From: Spirosoma utsteinense
GTDB taxonomy: Bacteria > Bacteroidota > Bacteroidia > Cytophagales > Spirosomataceae
Length of the DNA: 64,000 nt
Reading direction: 5' to 3'
Assembly (NCBI RefSeq): GCF_014282275.1
Contig: NZ_VFIA01000014.1
Location: 106,740 to 170,739, forward strand
Positions within the stretch are counted from its first letter, which is position 1. Every line of letters starts with the position of its first letter. The notes beneath the pieces were generated by a model, which did not search any database, was not told the origin of the DNA, and worked only from the letters and a program-made list of their open reading frames with translations. Position numbers and translations under genes: made by a program. Shown in pieces: positions 1 to 12,626 of this stretch.

Positions 1-830
1 TGCATACTGACAAGGCGATCGTGCTTCTGCCTGAGAAACACCAGCGGATCGAGATTGCCCGCAGCTATATAATGCCCCAGGTCGAAGTTAATCGCATTTC
101 CCGGCGACTGGGCCAAGGCTGTATCCCAGAACGTTGGGGTCTGTTGTTCATGGCCATGGTAGCCTACCCGCATCCCTTGCTTTTCGGCCATTTTACCCAG
201 CCTGAGCGTATGGGCATCGTTAGAAGGGTGTTCGAGCGTGACCTGATTGGCACCCATCAGTTTGGCCGCCTTAAGGCCGTATTCGATCTCGGCGTCTGTG
301 CTTTGCAGGCCAAAGGTATCCGGCTTGAAACCGTAGATTTTCACCCCCGCCTGATTGTACAGTTTACGCACCTGCTCGAACTTGTTCATGGGTGCCGACA
401 GCCGCCATTTGGTCATCTCTGCCCGGTAGGCTTTCATGGCCACATCCAGGTCGGCGAGTTGTTTCTTCTCATCGTCGGTCAGTTCTTTTTTCTCGAAACG
501 TTTCCTCATCAGCGGAAATACCGATTTCATATCGACCGGATTTTTAGGTGCCCCGACGAATGATTCGGCGGGACCTCCCATCAGTTCAATAGCGCTGATC
601 CCCGAATCCAGCACGTATTGCAGGGTAGCTTCGGCACTTTGGTCGGGCATATCCCGAAACGAGTAGGTGATAACGCCAATCTGTACCCCATCGATCAGCG
701 AATTTGGTTTCTCCCCCAGACTACGAATCAGGGCGGGTGCGCCGAACAGCTTATGGCTACCCAGTACGGTTCCGGAGATGAGGGCGGCCGTGGTTCCCAA
801 AAACTGCCGACGTGATGGTTGATTTTTCAT
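1..830 (-). CDS. Tat-exported sugar phosphate isomerase/epimerase (TIM barrel), partial
   Basis: The gene runs off the left edge: about 276 codons are present and the C-terminus is missing. The ATG at 830 is followed by a twin-arginine-like leader (SRRQFLGTTAA), so the protein is probably exported by Tat. The body matches the xylose-isomerase-like TIM-barrel family (AP endonuclease 2 fold): a VQIGVITYSFR first strand, an IELMGG strand, a GYHGHEQ segment and a FDLGHYIAAG segment near the cut end, which supply typical metal-binding His, Glu and Asp residues. In Bacteroidota such enzymes act on sugars or keto-sugars, often beside Gfo/Idh oxidoreductases like those in this window. The substrate cannot be read. 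It is divergent from the Crp/Fnr gene at 1056. Confidence 0.85.
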   Translation of the reverse strand, partial: MKNQPSRRQFLGTTAALISGTVLGSHKLFGAPALIRSLGEKPNSLIDGVQIGVITYSFRDMPDQSAEATLQYVLDSGISAIELMGGPAESFVGAPKNPVDMKSVFPLMRKRFEKKELTDDEKKQLADLDVAMKAYRAEMTKWRLSAPMNKFEQVRKLYNQAGVKIYGFKPDTFGLQSTDAEIEYGLKAAKLMGANQVTLEHPSNDAHTLRLGKMAEKQGMRVGYHGHEQQTPTFWDTALAQSPGNAINFDLGHYIAAGNLDPLVFLRQKHDRLVSM

Positions 831-1055
831 GTGCCTGTATGCCTGATGGCGGGTTTATTGGAATTTCCTTTTTCGGTTAGTGTTATTCCCTGAGCCAGTG
901 TCCACTCAATACGGTACAAAGCAGCACCATCGACAGATATACCAGGTCGGGCAATACATCCGAATCGACCAGCGACCTTTTTCGGCCAGGTACCTTTCCT
1001 TATTTTTGACGTGCTTTCTCTCAAGGGTAAGTAGACCAATCTATACCCCGCCCCT

Positions 1056-1655
1056 ATGCCTTCCCTCTCGCTGCCCGACTACTTACTGCCCCATTTAAAT
1101 CAGCACAGTACCCAGCCTATCATATCGCAGCGGTTTGGCAAGGGCGACTACCTGTACAAGCCGGGCGACGAGGCTCCCTTTATTTACCTGATCGAAACAG
1201 GCATCGTCAAGATTGGCAGTTTTGGGGCTTCCGGGGAGCGTATTATCTATGACATTCTGCAACCCGGCGAAACCTTTGGCAACCTGCATTACCTCGACGA
1301 GGACGGGGTCGAGTTTTTTGAGTTTGCGCAGGCCGCCACGAGCGTCGACCTGTTCGCCATCGACTATTCGTTCTTTCGCCATCAGATCGAGAACGACCCC
1401 GTCATTGCCCGCTGGTTCCATAAGGTAGTCATCCGCCGGTGGTGCAAAGCCGAAACCCGGCTCCTCCAGCGGGCAGGTGAATCGGTTGAGGATCGGCTCC
1501 GGCAGCTCCAACAGGCATACAGCAGCCCCGTCAGCGACGCCGACCGAAAGCAACACCAGATCCTGAATTTGCTATCACACCAGGAAATTGCCGACCTGAT
1601 CGGCACGACCCGCCAAACTGCCTCCAAGAAGCTGAAAGGTCGGCCCCTCCCCTAG
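1056..1655 (+). CDS. Crp/Fnr family transcriptional regulator
   Basis: A 199-residue protein with an N-terminal cyclic-nucleotide-binding-type beta roll (FGKGDYLYKPGDEAPFIYLI, then ILQPGETFGNL) and a C-terminal winged helix-turn-helix (LLSHQEIADLIGTTRQTASK). Length and order are normal for the family. No Fnr-type cysteine cluster is seen, so oxygen sensing through an Fe-S cluster is unlikely; the ligand is unknown. The protein ends very soon after the recognition helix (KKLKGRPLP), a shorter wing than usual. It lies 171 bp upstream of the Oar-like receptor, and dyads in that gap are candidate operators for it. The ATG start at 1056 places the first beta strands normally. Confidence 0.88.
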   Translation: MPSLSLPDYLLPHLNQHSTQPIISQRFGKGDYLYKPGDEAPFIYLIETGIVKIGSFGASGERIIYDILQPGETFGNLHYLDEDGVEFFEFAQAATSVDLFAIDYSFFRHQIENDPVIARWFHKVVIRRWCKAETRLLQRAGESVEDRLRQLQQAYSSPVSDADRKQHQILNLLSHQEIADLIGTTRQTASKKLKGRPLP

Positions 1656-1707
1656 CCGATATGGCCCGAATGTTTCGAAATTATTACCAACGCCCCCCAT
1701 TTTCTGT

Positions 1708-1721
1708 CTGTTCGTGAACAG
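1708..1721. promoter_or_regulatory. Imperfect dyad CTGTTC-GT-GAACAG
   Basis: A 6-2-6 inverted repeat between the Crp/Fnr-like gene and the receptor gene. It could be an operator for the adjacent regulator, but no consensus for this regulator is known to me. Confidence 0.35.
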
Positions 1722-1752
1722 GCCGTGAACATATCGTTAAGACTGGTCTGGG

Positions 1753-1767
1753 TGTTAAATTTTAACA
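1753..1767. promoter_or_regulatory. Perfect 15-bp dyad TGTTAAATTTTAACA
   Basis: A 7-1-7 perfect palindrome 59 bp upstream of the receptor start at 1827. The AT-rich symmetry and position suit an operator or promoter element. Assigning it to the Crp/Fnr regulator is inference. Confidence 0.45.
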
Positions 1768-1826
1768 TGTCTCTCGTAGCCGGATAGTGGAGTTTTGCTT
1801 CGTTACCCAATCTATAGATCGCTATT

Positions 1827-4800
1827 ATGAGACAAATCTCCTCATGTAAGTACCTGACACAAGGACTTTTCTATGTTTTATTGCTTGCCGCTACCAGCCT
1901 GTCTTCCTACGGTCAGGCAACCGACGCTACCCTTGCGGGCCTGGTGAAAGATGGAGCGGGCGGCCCGCTGCCCGGCGCTACGATCAGCGTCAGAAATGAG
2001 TCGACGGGGTTCCAGACGGGTACGCAGACCGGGTCTGACGGCCGGTTCGCGATCAAGCAGCTTCCGCTGGGTGGCCCCTACTCCATCACGGTTTCTTTTA
2101 TTGGTTTCACCAGCCAGGTACGCACCGGCTACCAGCTGAACCAGGCCGATCTGGTCACTGTCAATGTCGACCTTGCCGAGGCCGACCGCGCCTTACAGGA
2201 AGTAGTTGTAAAGGAAACGGCGCTTAAAAGCCGCGTCGACCGGCTGGGGGCATCGCTGGGTATAACCGCAGGAAACATTGCCAAACTCCCGATCAACAAC
2301 CGCAGTTTCACCAATCTCCTGGCCTTATCGCCCCTGAGCAACGGAGGTAGTATTGGCGGGCAGCTGCCGTCATCGACCAACTACCTGATCGACGGAGCCA
2401 GCGCCCGGAATAACCTTACAAGTGGCGCCCTGGGAAACGGCCCCTTTTCGCTTTCCCTCGAAGCCATCCGTGAATTTGAGATCGTCGCCAACGAGTATGA
2501 CGTAACGAAAGGACGCCAGGGGGGCGGCTCGGTGAGCGTCGTTACCAAGTCCGGCACCAACACCCTGACCGGAACGGCCTTCACCTATTACAACGCCGAT
2601 GGATTATCCAGTCCGCGCGACATGCGGGGCAACACCCGCGTCGTTGATTTTACCCGGTTTCAGTATGGTTTCAGCCTCGGCGGAGCCATCGTTAAAGACA
2701 AGCTCCATTATTTCGTAGCCCTCGACCGGCAGACCGAGTCATCGCCTTTTTACATCGCCGATATCCGCCAGGACGCCGATGCCAACGCACTCGGCATCAG
2801 CAAGGCGGTTCTGGACAGCGTCATCACCATTGGTCGTCAGAAATATGGGTTGAGCAACACCCAGCAGGTGGGCGAGTTCAAACGGGAAACCGTGGCCAAC
2901 ACCTTATTCACCCGCCTGGACTGGCAGATCAACCCCCGCAATACGCTGACCATCCGGAACAACTTCAGCAACTGGAACAACCCGAATAGCAACAACGACA
3001 ACTCGGCCATCAATCTGTACGAGGTATATGGCGACTTCAAATCGGTGGAGAACAGCACCCTGGCATCGCTTCGCTCGACCCTGAAGTCAACCCTTATCAA
3101 TGAGCTGAAGGTGCAGTACCAGCATGCCAGCCGGAATTACGAAGCCAACAGCCTGCTTCCGTCAGCCAATATTCCCCGGGCTATCGTGACCGTGAACTCA
3201 CTGCTGCCCAATGGCCGGAACAGCAACACGTCGGTACAGCTGGGTGGCCAGCGTTTTACGCCCGAGCGCAACCTCGAAAACCAGTTCCAACTGGCCAACA
3301 CCCTCTACTGGAACAAAGGACGCTATAACATCACACTCGGTACCGATAACACGCTGACGTATCTGGACACCTACATTTCCAACGAGCAGAACGGACGCTT
3401 TATCTTTAACAGCCTGAAAGAGTTCAACGACCTGAACCCCTCCCGTTATGCCCGTGAAGTACCAACGAACGGGGTACCATCGGTACAGCAATACGTGCTG
3501 AACGCGTCATTGTTCGGGCAGGTGCAGTTCAACCCCCATCCCGACGTTGCCCTACAGGCGGGTGTTCGGTGGGACCTGACCAGTTACCTCACCAAAGGCG
3601 ACTACAACCCGGTTGTTGAACGGGAGCTGGGACTACGCACGGATGCCAACCCCACCGACTGGAACAATATACAGCCCCGTTTCCAGCTGACCTGGAACGC
3701 AGGCGGTAAAAGCCGAGATATCTTCCGTGTTGGCGGGGGTGTATTCTCGGCCTATGTCATCAACTACGCCCAGGTCAACAATATCCAGAATACGGGCACC
3801 AAAGTAGCAGCCATCGACGTGACGCGGCCGGCCAACGCGAGCCAGCCCAACCTGGTACCCCGGCCGGATTTTGTAGCCTACCGCAACGATCCGAGCACGG
3901 CACCCGGCGTACCCGCCGGCGCGGCTCCGGTCTCGACGATCAACCTCAACGACCCCAATTTTCAGGTACCTACGATCTACAAGGCCAACATTACCTACAG
4001 CCACTTTTTCAGCGATAATTTCCGGCTGGGGGCTAACCTGCTGTATGCCAAAACGGTCAACAATTACGTGTACCTCGATCAGAACCTGGTCGACCAGCCT
4101 TACTTCACGCTCGCTAACGAAGCCAACCGGGGCGTGTTCGTACCAGCCAATACCATTGCCACCGGTAGTGGCCAGACCAATAACGTGCTGGGCCGGAAGA
4201 CGCAGGCTGTGGGCCGCACGCTGATGCTGACCAACGGGGCTAAACTGCAAACACTGACGCTGGTCGTGGATGGCGAAGTCCAACTACCCCGCAACGGGTC
4301 GCTGGCGTTCAGTTACACCTGGAACGATGCAAAGGATAACACCTCTTACAACGGTAACGTAGCTAATACCTCGACATTCCGACCAATCAAGAGTGATCCC
4401 CGCAGCCTGGACGAGATCAATTATTCAGACAACCAGTTCCGGCATAAACTCGTGGCTTACGGCTCTACTCCATCGGTGGGTGGTGTGGTCCTGAGCGTCC
4501 GGTTTACAGGCATCGGCGGAACCCGCTACTCACTGCTCGTCGACGGCGATATCAACGGTGACTTTGTTGGCGGCCCCGGCAACGATAATGACCTGGCTTA
4601 TGTGTTCAACCCCAACAGTCCGGAGGTAGCCCAGAGCGTTCGTACGTCCATGGAAAAGGTTTTAAACAACCCCGATAACCGGGCGGCTGACTTTATCCGC
4701 AACAGTTTGGGTACCATCTCGGATCGGAACGGGGGTGAGAATCCCTTCTCCGGCACGTTTGACGTACGGCTTTCCAAAATTTTCAAGACCTATAAAACGC

Positions 4801-5066
4801 AGCGGCTGGAAGTGAGTGTCGACGTATTCAACTTTGCCAACCTGCTTGGTCAGACCCTGGACGGCGTCGTCACAAAAGGAACCGAGGCCACCTCGATGCG
4901 GAACTGGGGCGGCAATTTCAACCTTAACAACCAGACACTTCTTGTACCAAACGGGTTTAATCCAACCAGCCGCCAGTATAGCTACCGGGTGAACGAAAAC
5001 GTGGGAACAACCCAGAAAAACGGAACACCGTACTCGGTACAGTTAGGTGCCCGTTACTCGTTTTAG
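1827..5066 (+). CDS. Oar-like TonB-dependent outer-membrane receptor
   Basis: A 1079-residue protein with a signal peptide (to about SSYGQ, residue 30), an N-terminal carboxypeptidase-regulatory-like beta sandwich (LAGLVKDGAGGPLPGATISV), then a plug domain (KLPINNRSFTNLLALSPLS, NYLIDGASARNN, IREFEIVANEYDVTKGRQGG) and a long beta barrel ending in an aromatic residue (GARYSF), as outer-membrane proteins do. The 'ITKSGTN'-type segment (VVTKSGTNTLTG) and NRSF motif are typical of Oar-type receptors rather than SusC; no SusD partner lies nearby. It probably imports or binds a large substrate with TonB energy; the substrate is unknown. A long hairpin follows the stop. Confidence 0.92.
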   Translation: MRQISSCKYLTQGLFYVLLLAATSLSSYGQATDATLAGLVKDGAGGPLPGATISVRNESTGFQTGTQTGSDGRFAIKQLPLGGPYSITVSFIGFTSQVRTGYQLNQADLVTVNVDLAEADRALQEVVVKETALKSRVDRLGASLGITAGNIAKLPINNRSFTNLLALSPLSNGGSIGGQLPSSTNYLIDGASARNNLTSGALGNGPFSLSLEAIREFEIVANEYDVTKGRQGGGSVSVVTKSGTNTLTGTAFTYYNADGLSSPRDMRGNTRVVDFTRFQYGFSLGGAIVKDKLHYFVALDRQTESSPFYIADIRQDADANALGISKAVLDSVITIGRQKYGLSNTQQVGEFKRETVANTLFTRLDWQINPRNTLTIRNNFSNWNNPNSNNDNSAINLYEVYGDFKSVENSTLASLRSTLKSTLINELKVQYQHASRNYEANSLLPSANIPRAIVTVNSLLPNGRNSNTSVQLGGQRFTPERNLENQFQLANTLYWNKGRYNITLGTDNTLTYLDTYISNEQNGRFIFNSLKEFNDLNPSRYAREVPTNGVPSVQQYVLNASLFGQVQFNPHPDVALQAGVRWDLTSYLTKGDYNPVVERELGLRTDANPTDWNNIQPRFQLTWNAGGKSRDIFRVGGGVFSAYVINYAQVNNIQNTGTKVAAIDVTRPANASQPNLVPRPDFVAYRNDPSTAPGVPAGAAPVSTINLNDPNFQVPTIYKANITYSHFFSDNFRLGANLLYAKTVNNYVYLDQNLVDQPYFTLANEANRGVFVPANTIATGSGQTNNVLGRKTQAVGRTLMLTNGAKLQTLTLVVDGEVQLPRNGSLAFSYTWNDAKDNTSYNGNVANTSTFRPIKSDPRSLDEINYSDNQFRHKLVAYGSTPSVGGVVLSVRFTGIGGTRYSLLVDGDINGDFVGGPGNDNDLAYVFNPNSPEVAQSVRTSMEKVLNNPDNRAADFIRNSLGTISDRNGGENPFSGTFDVRLSKIFKTYKTQRLEVSVDVFNFANLLGQTLDGVVTKGTEATSMRNWGGNFNLNNQTLLVPNGFNPTSRQYSYRVNENVGTTQKNGTPYSVQLGARYSF

Positions 5067-5075
5067 GGCATAACC

Positions 5076-5166
5076 AATGGCTAAGAAGCTGTTTGAGTTA
5101 GCTCTACAGCCCCTAACGGGGCTGTAGAGCTAACTCAAACAGCTTCTTAGCCATTCCCCGACGGGG
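5076..5166. terminator. Long bidirectional hairpin between convergent genes
   Basis: A perfect 38-bp inverted repeat (5076-5113 with 5118-5155) around the 4-nt loop TAAC. A second small dyad, TTCCCC-GAC-GGGGAA, overlaps its right end at 5154-5168. It sits between the converging receptor (+) and cheB (-) genes, so it probably terminates both. The stem is much longer than an ordinary intrinsic terminator and has no clear T-run. Confidence 0.75.
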
Positions 5167-5176
5167 AATTGCCCGT

Positions 5177-5758
5177 TCAGATCCCGGTGGTCAGCAAGGC
5201 GATCAGGCCGGGAACATCGAGAATATAATCTGGTTGGGAACGTAGAATGGCCTGTTGCGGCATAAACGCTACCTGGGCCGTTTCTGGTTGTTGAACAACC
5301 ACCTGCCCACCTGCCTGTTTGATAGCTATAAGTCCGTTTGTGCCGTCGGCGTTGGCCCCGGAGAGCAGGACACCTATGAGCGCCGGGCCGAACACATCGG
5401 CCGCCGACTCGAAGGCCACGTCGATCGAGGGGCGGCTATAGTTGACTTTTTCCGAGTCATCCAGCGAAAAAGAACCATCCAGTTCGATCAGTAAATGGTA
5501 GTCGGCAGGGGCCAGATAAATATGGCCCGGCTGCAATATATCCTTATCGTCGACCTCCTTGACCGGAATAGCCGTTTTGAGGGACAACAAATTTGCCAGT
5601 GTCGAGTCAGCGGTGTTTTTACGGTGCAAGACAATGACCACCGAAAACGCCAGTGGTGACTGTAATGCCGGTAGAAGTTGCAGCAACACCTCGATGCTGC
5701 CCGTTGAGCCCCCAATGATGACAACTTTATTGGGCACGATTACCCCACTTTCCGCCAT
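5177..5758 (-). CDS. cheB: CheB-type protein-glutamate methylesterase domain protein (no receiver)
   Basis: A 193-residue protein consisting only of the CheB catalytic domain. The nucleophile motif is GGSTGS (Ser18), the catalytic His is in VIVLHRKN (about His45), and the Asp is in LLSGANADGTNG (about 138). The usual N-terminal receiver domain is absent, so phosphorylation cannot gate it in cis. It overlaps the cheR-like gene by 19 bp, which implies co-translation. CheB removes methyl groups that CheR adds to glutamates of chemoreceptors, but no methyl-accepting protein is encoded here; the neighbours are histidine kinases. Its target is therefore unknown, possibly one of those kinases. Confidence 0.88.
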   Translation of the reverse strand: MAESGVIVPNKVVIIGGSTGSIEVLLQLLPALQSPLAFSVVIVLHRKNTADSTLANLLSLKTAIPVKEVDDKDILQPGHIYLAPADYHLLIELDGSFSLDDSEKVNYSRPSIDVAFESAADVFGPALIGVLLSGANADGTNGLIAIKQAGGQVVVQQPETAQVAFMPQQAILRSQPDYILDVPGLIALLTTGI

Positions 5759-6549
5759 AACTTTTCGCTGCCTATTTGTTTATATTTCGCTTGAATGGAT
5801 GAGAACTTAATGGTTTCCTTAGCACCCAACGCCAGGAAGCTGAGCGGCCCCAGGCTTTCGTCGAACAGGGTGAACACGCGCTCCTGCAGGGCTTTGTCGA
5901 AATAGATCAAAACATTGCGGCAAAGGATCAGATCGAATTCGTTGAACGAACGATCCGACACCAGATTATGGGTAGAAAAAACCATTTTTCTGGTCAGTTC
6001 TTCATCGAATTTAACGTACCCGTACTGCGCCGTGTAGTAGATTGAAAAATCATGTATGCCGCCCGACAGTATGTAGTTTTCGGAGTATTGTTTCATGGGC
6101 CCCATCGCAAAAATACCGTTGCGCGCAGCTTCCAGCACTTCCGGATTCAGGTCTGTTGCATACAGCAGCGATTTGTGCAGCAAGTTGGCTTCTTTCAGCA
6201 GAATGGCCATCGAAAAAACCTCTTCTCCCGTTGAGCAGCCCGCGTGCCAGACCCGGATAAATGGTTTCGCGGCCAGGGCCGTCAGCACCTCGGTACGCAG
6301 CGCTTTATAGAATAGCGGATCGCGGAACATTTCGGTCACGTTGACCGTCAGCTCTTCCACAAATCGCTTTAGATAGTCGCTGTCTGACCGGACCCGGTAG
6401 CGCAGCTCAGCGAAACTTGGAAACCGGTCCAGCGACCACAGTCGATTGATCCGACGCTTCAGCGACGCCCGGGCATAATGCGTAAAGTCATAGCCATATA
6501 AATCCACTAAATCGTTCAGCAACAAATCAACCTCTTCCTCCTCAATCAT
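5740..6549 (-). CDS. cheR: CheR-type protein-glutamate O-methyltransferase
   Basis: A 269-residue SAM-dependent methyltransferase. An N-terminal helical domain (DLVDLYGYDFTHYARASLKR) is followed by the Rossmann methyltransferase domain with the SAM-binding motif VWHAGCSTGEEVFSMAI, the conserved NVTEMFRDP segment and the CheR signature DLILCRNVLIYFD. The length is standard for a stand-alone CheR. It lies 10 bp after the receiver gene and overlaps cheB. CheR normally methylates glutamates in chemoreceptors; with no receptor, CheA or CheW in the window, its substrate is unknown. Confidence 0.9.
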   Translation of the reverse strand: MIEEEEVDLLLNDLVDLYGYDFTHYARASLKRRINRLWSLDRFPSFAELRYRVRSDSDYLKRFVEELTVNVTEMFRDPLFYKALRTEVLTALAAKPFIRVWHAGCSTGEEVFSMAILLKEANLLHKSLLYATDLNPEVLEAARNGIFAMGPMKQYSENYILSGGIHDFSIYYTAQYGYVKFDEELTRKMVFSTHNLVSDRSFNEFDLILCRNVLIYFDKALQERVFTLFDESLGPLSFLALGAKETIKFSSIQAKYKQIGSEKLWRKVG

Positions 6550-6559
6550 AAACGCTCAA

Positions 6560-6925
6560 TTAGATTTCCGACAATAGCTGTAGTAACCGGTCCACGTTTA
6601 TTGGCTTGGCTACGTAGTCGGTTGCGCCAGCCCGAAGGCACTTTTCGCGGTCACCGACCATTGCCTGTGCCGTGACCGAGATGATCGGTGTACTGCTCCG
6701 GTTCTTCAGTTCTTTTATGCGCGGGATCGCTTCATACCCGTCCATATCCGGCATCATCATATCGATGAGAATGACATCGACGACAGCATCTGTCTCCAGA
6801 ATAGCCAGCGCTTCCTGCGCACTTAGGCAGGAGAGACACTCGTATGACTTCGAACGCAGGGTCGCCGTCAGGGCAAAAATATTCCTGGAATCATCATCGA
6901 TTATCAGGACTCGCTTTTTAAGCAT
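6560..6925 (-). CDS. Single-domain response regulator (receiver only)
   Basis: A 121-residue receiver domain with no output domain. It has the acidic pair (LIIDDDSRN), the phospho-acceptor Asp in VILIDMMMPDMDGYE, the conserved Thr/Ser (ISVTAQAM) and Lys (YVAKPINVD). It closely resembles the third receiver of the neighbouring hybrid kinase (shared DMMMP-MDGYE, GDREKC, AGA-DY and KP patterns), so the two may descend from a duplication. It may shuttle phosphate from the kinase or act as a phosphate sink. It lies between the hybrid kinase and cheR on the same strand. Confidence 0.9.
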   Translation of the reverse strand: MLKKRVLIIDDDSRNIFALTATLRSKSYECLSCLSAQEALAILETDAVVDVILIDMMMPDMDGYEAIPRIKELKNRSSTPIISVTAQAMVGDREKCLRAGATDYVAKPINVDRLLQLLSEI

Positions 6926-7033
6926 TTTGTTGGTCAGCTAGGAGGAAGTTTTTAATGTACTGGCTGGTGGCGGGTTATGGTGGCCAGCCGGTAAAGCCCG
7001 GGGCAACGACATACACCGCTACCAGCCCATCCG

Positions 7034-10672
<3,639 letters not shown>

Positions 10673-10690
10673 GAGGGAAAAGTAAACAGC

Positions 10691-12283
10691 TTAGGAGGGG
10701 TCGGATTCGCGTAACCGGCTCGCCTGACTGACGGGTAAAACGAGGATAAAGCTGGCACCTTCGTTGAGGCAGCTCCGGGCCGAAATCAAACCGTGGTGTT
10801 TATCGATGTTCTTTTTGGCAATGGCCAGCCCGATACCGGTACCTTCGTAGCTGGTCCGGTTGTGCAGGCGCTGGAAAATAATGAAAATGCGGCTAAGGAA
10901 TTTCTCGTCAAATCCAATCCCATTGTCCTGCACGACGATCCGGCAAAACGGACCCGCAGGCGACGGAAGGCCGTCGATGGCCTTCGTCGCAATCAGTTCG
11001 CCATAGATCCGAACAACGGGCGGCTCATCGACCCTGGCAAATTTGAGGGCATTGCTGATCAGGTTCTGGAACACCTGCCGTATGCGGGTAGGTATCGTAT
11101 CGACAGGCGGCAGTTTATCGATGGTGATGACGGCACCTGTCCGGGTGATGGTATCATCGAAATCCAGCAGCAACTCGCCCAGCAGTGCATTTAGATCGGT
11201 AAGCTGGAAGTCTTCGGGCACCGACAGCTGCGAATAGGCAAGCAGATCGTTGATCAGCGCCGACATCCGGGCCGACGACCGGATAGACCGGTCGAGGTAC
11301 GATACTGCCTCCGGATTGTCTTTCAGGAATTTTTCCTTGATGGTGTCGTTCAGCAACTGTATTTTACGGATAGGCTCCTTCAGATCGTGCGAAACGACCC
11401 AGGTAAACTGCTGAAGTTCGTGGTTGGTCCGTTCGAGTTCGGTATTCTTGAGCAGGAGTTCATTGGTCCGTAATTCAACCTGTTGCTCCAGTAGTTCAGC
11501 CGTCTTCTTTTGGGCATGAATGTCGGTAAACGTGCCAATCCACCGATTGACCACTTCCTGTTGTTTGATGGGAGTTATGCGCAGCAGGTGATAGCGAAAA
11601 TCGCCGGAGGCCAGTTCGTTGAGCCGGACTTCCTGCGTAAATTCCGTTCCGCTGGCCAGCGCGGCTGCCCAACTGGCGCAGATATCATCTTCCGGATGGA
11701 TCGAAGGGAAGTTACGGGAATCGGGAGCATACCGATACCAGTGTTCGTTCACGTATTCGAGCTGGCCGTTGGACGCAATGGTGAACGCCATCTGTGGCAG
11801 CGATGACAGGACCCGTTGCAGCTCCTGCATCCGCTCGGTCAGCGCGTCCTGCGCCTGTTTGCGTACTTCGATCTCTTTCCGCAGCGAATCCTGGGTAGCG
11901 CGCAGCTCCTGCTGCTGCTCGTACAGCTTTTCGAGGGTTTTTACTTTCAGAACCAGAATGTCCGGATCGACGGGCTTGGTCAGGTAATCGATCGCTCCGG
12001 CCGTATACCCTTTTGTAATGAATCGCTTTTCGGTGTTTACCGCCGACAGAAAAATGATGGACGTGTCTTTGGCCTTGCTGAAACCCGCAATGGCATTGGC
12101 GACCTCGAACCCGTCCATGCCGGGCATCTGCACGTCGAGGATAATAACCGAGTAGGTTGTGTTAAGCACTTTTCGTAACGCTTCCTCCCCGGACCCGGCC
12201 GTATCGACCGCGAACCGATGCAGTTCGAGAATCTTTTTTAACGGTAGAATATTCTCTGGCCTATCATCAACTAAAAGGATCAT
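10691..12283 (-). CDS. Receiver-PAS-histidine kinase
   Basis: A 530-residue soluble kinase with an N-terminal receiver (MILLVDDRPENI, phospho-Asp in VIILDVQMPGMDGFE), a coiled coil, a PAS domain (about 160-265, HPEDDICASW), a second coiled coil, HisKA (FTWVVSHDLKEPIRKIQ) and HATPase (NGIGFDEKFLSRIF, GTGIGLAIAKK). The His box is the HDLKEP type common in phytochrome-like and bacteriophytochrome-related kinases. It heads the minus-strand signalling operon, 18 bp before the hybrid kinase. Having an N-terminal receiver suggests that it receives phosphate as well as giving it. Confidence 0.92.
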   Translation of the reverse strand: MILLVDDRPENILPLKKILELHRFAVDTAGSGEEALRKVLNTTYSVIILDVQMPGMDGFEVANAIAGFSKAKDTSIIFLSAVNTEKRFITKGYTAGAIDYLTKPVDPDILVLKVKTLEKLYEQQQELRATQDSLRKEIEVRKQAQDALTERMQELQRVLSSLPQMAFTIASNGQLEYVNEHWYRYAPDSRNFPSIHPEDDICASWAAALASGTEFTQEVRLNELASGDFRYHLLRITPIKQQEVVNRWIGTFTDIHAQKKTAELLEQQVELRTNELLLKNTELERTNHELQQFTWVVSHDLKEPIRKIQLLNDTIKEKFLKDNPEAVSYLDRSIRSSARMSALINDLLAYSQLSVPEDFQLTDLNALLGELLLDFDDTITRTGAVITIDKLPPVDTIPTRIRQVFQNLISNALKFARVDEPPVVRIYGELIATKAIDGLPSPAGPFCRIVVQDNGIGFDEKFLSRIFIIFQRLHNRTSYEGTGIGLAIAKKNIDKHHGLISARSCLNEGASFILVLPVSQASRLRESDPS

Positions 12284-12626
12284 GTACGTTAAATTGTTAA
12301 ATCGGAATGCGTGGAGGCTCTGGTGGTTGTCTCGAACATGGATGCTTAACTAACAGAATTACAGACGAATACTTTCCTGTACTTGCGCCTTCAATCCAGT
12401 ATAAGCCGGGTGAATATAGACCAGCTTGGCTACTGCTTCCAAATCAACGGTTTTGTGGTTGCCCCGCTGTCAGTAGAAACGATTCCATTATCGTCTTACT
12501 ATACACCTGAATTGGCCCGCTGCTTCCCTGGTTGAGACTGACCAATCAACGATCGATCCGCAGGCAATAGGTCGTATAGGGCCAACAGGTCACGACAGGC
12601 ATTCATCCCTTTATTTCGTATAGCGC
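12284..12626. other. Intergenic region between divergent genes
   Basis: About 340 bp separating the signalling operon (minus) from the Gfo/Idh gene (plus). It must hold both promoters, but I see no clear TTTG / TAnnTTTG pair, strong dyad, RNA gene or credible small protein. Confidence 0.5.

Noticed and set aside
3633..4283. A 216-codon minus-strand frame inside the receptor gene
   Set aside because: A shadow of the Oar-like barrel coding sequence; no domain and no promoter context.
1827..5066. A SusC/SusD polysaccharide utilisation pair
   Set aside because: The receptor is Oar-like and no SusD-type lipoprotein follows.
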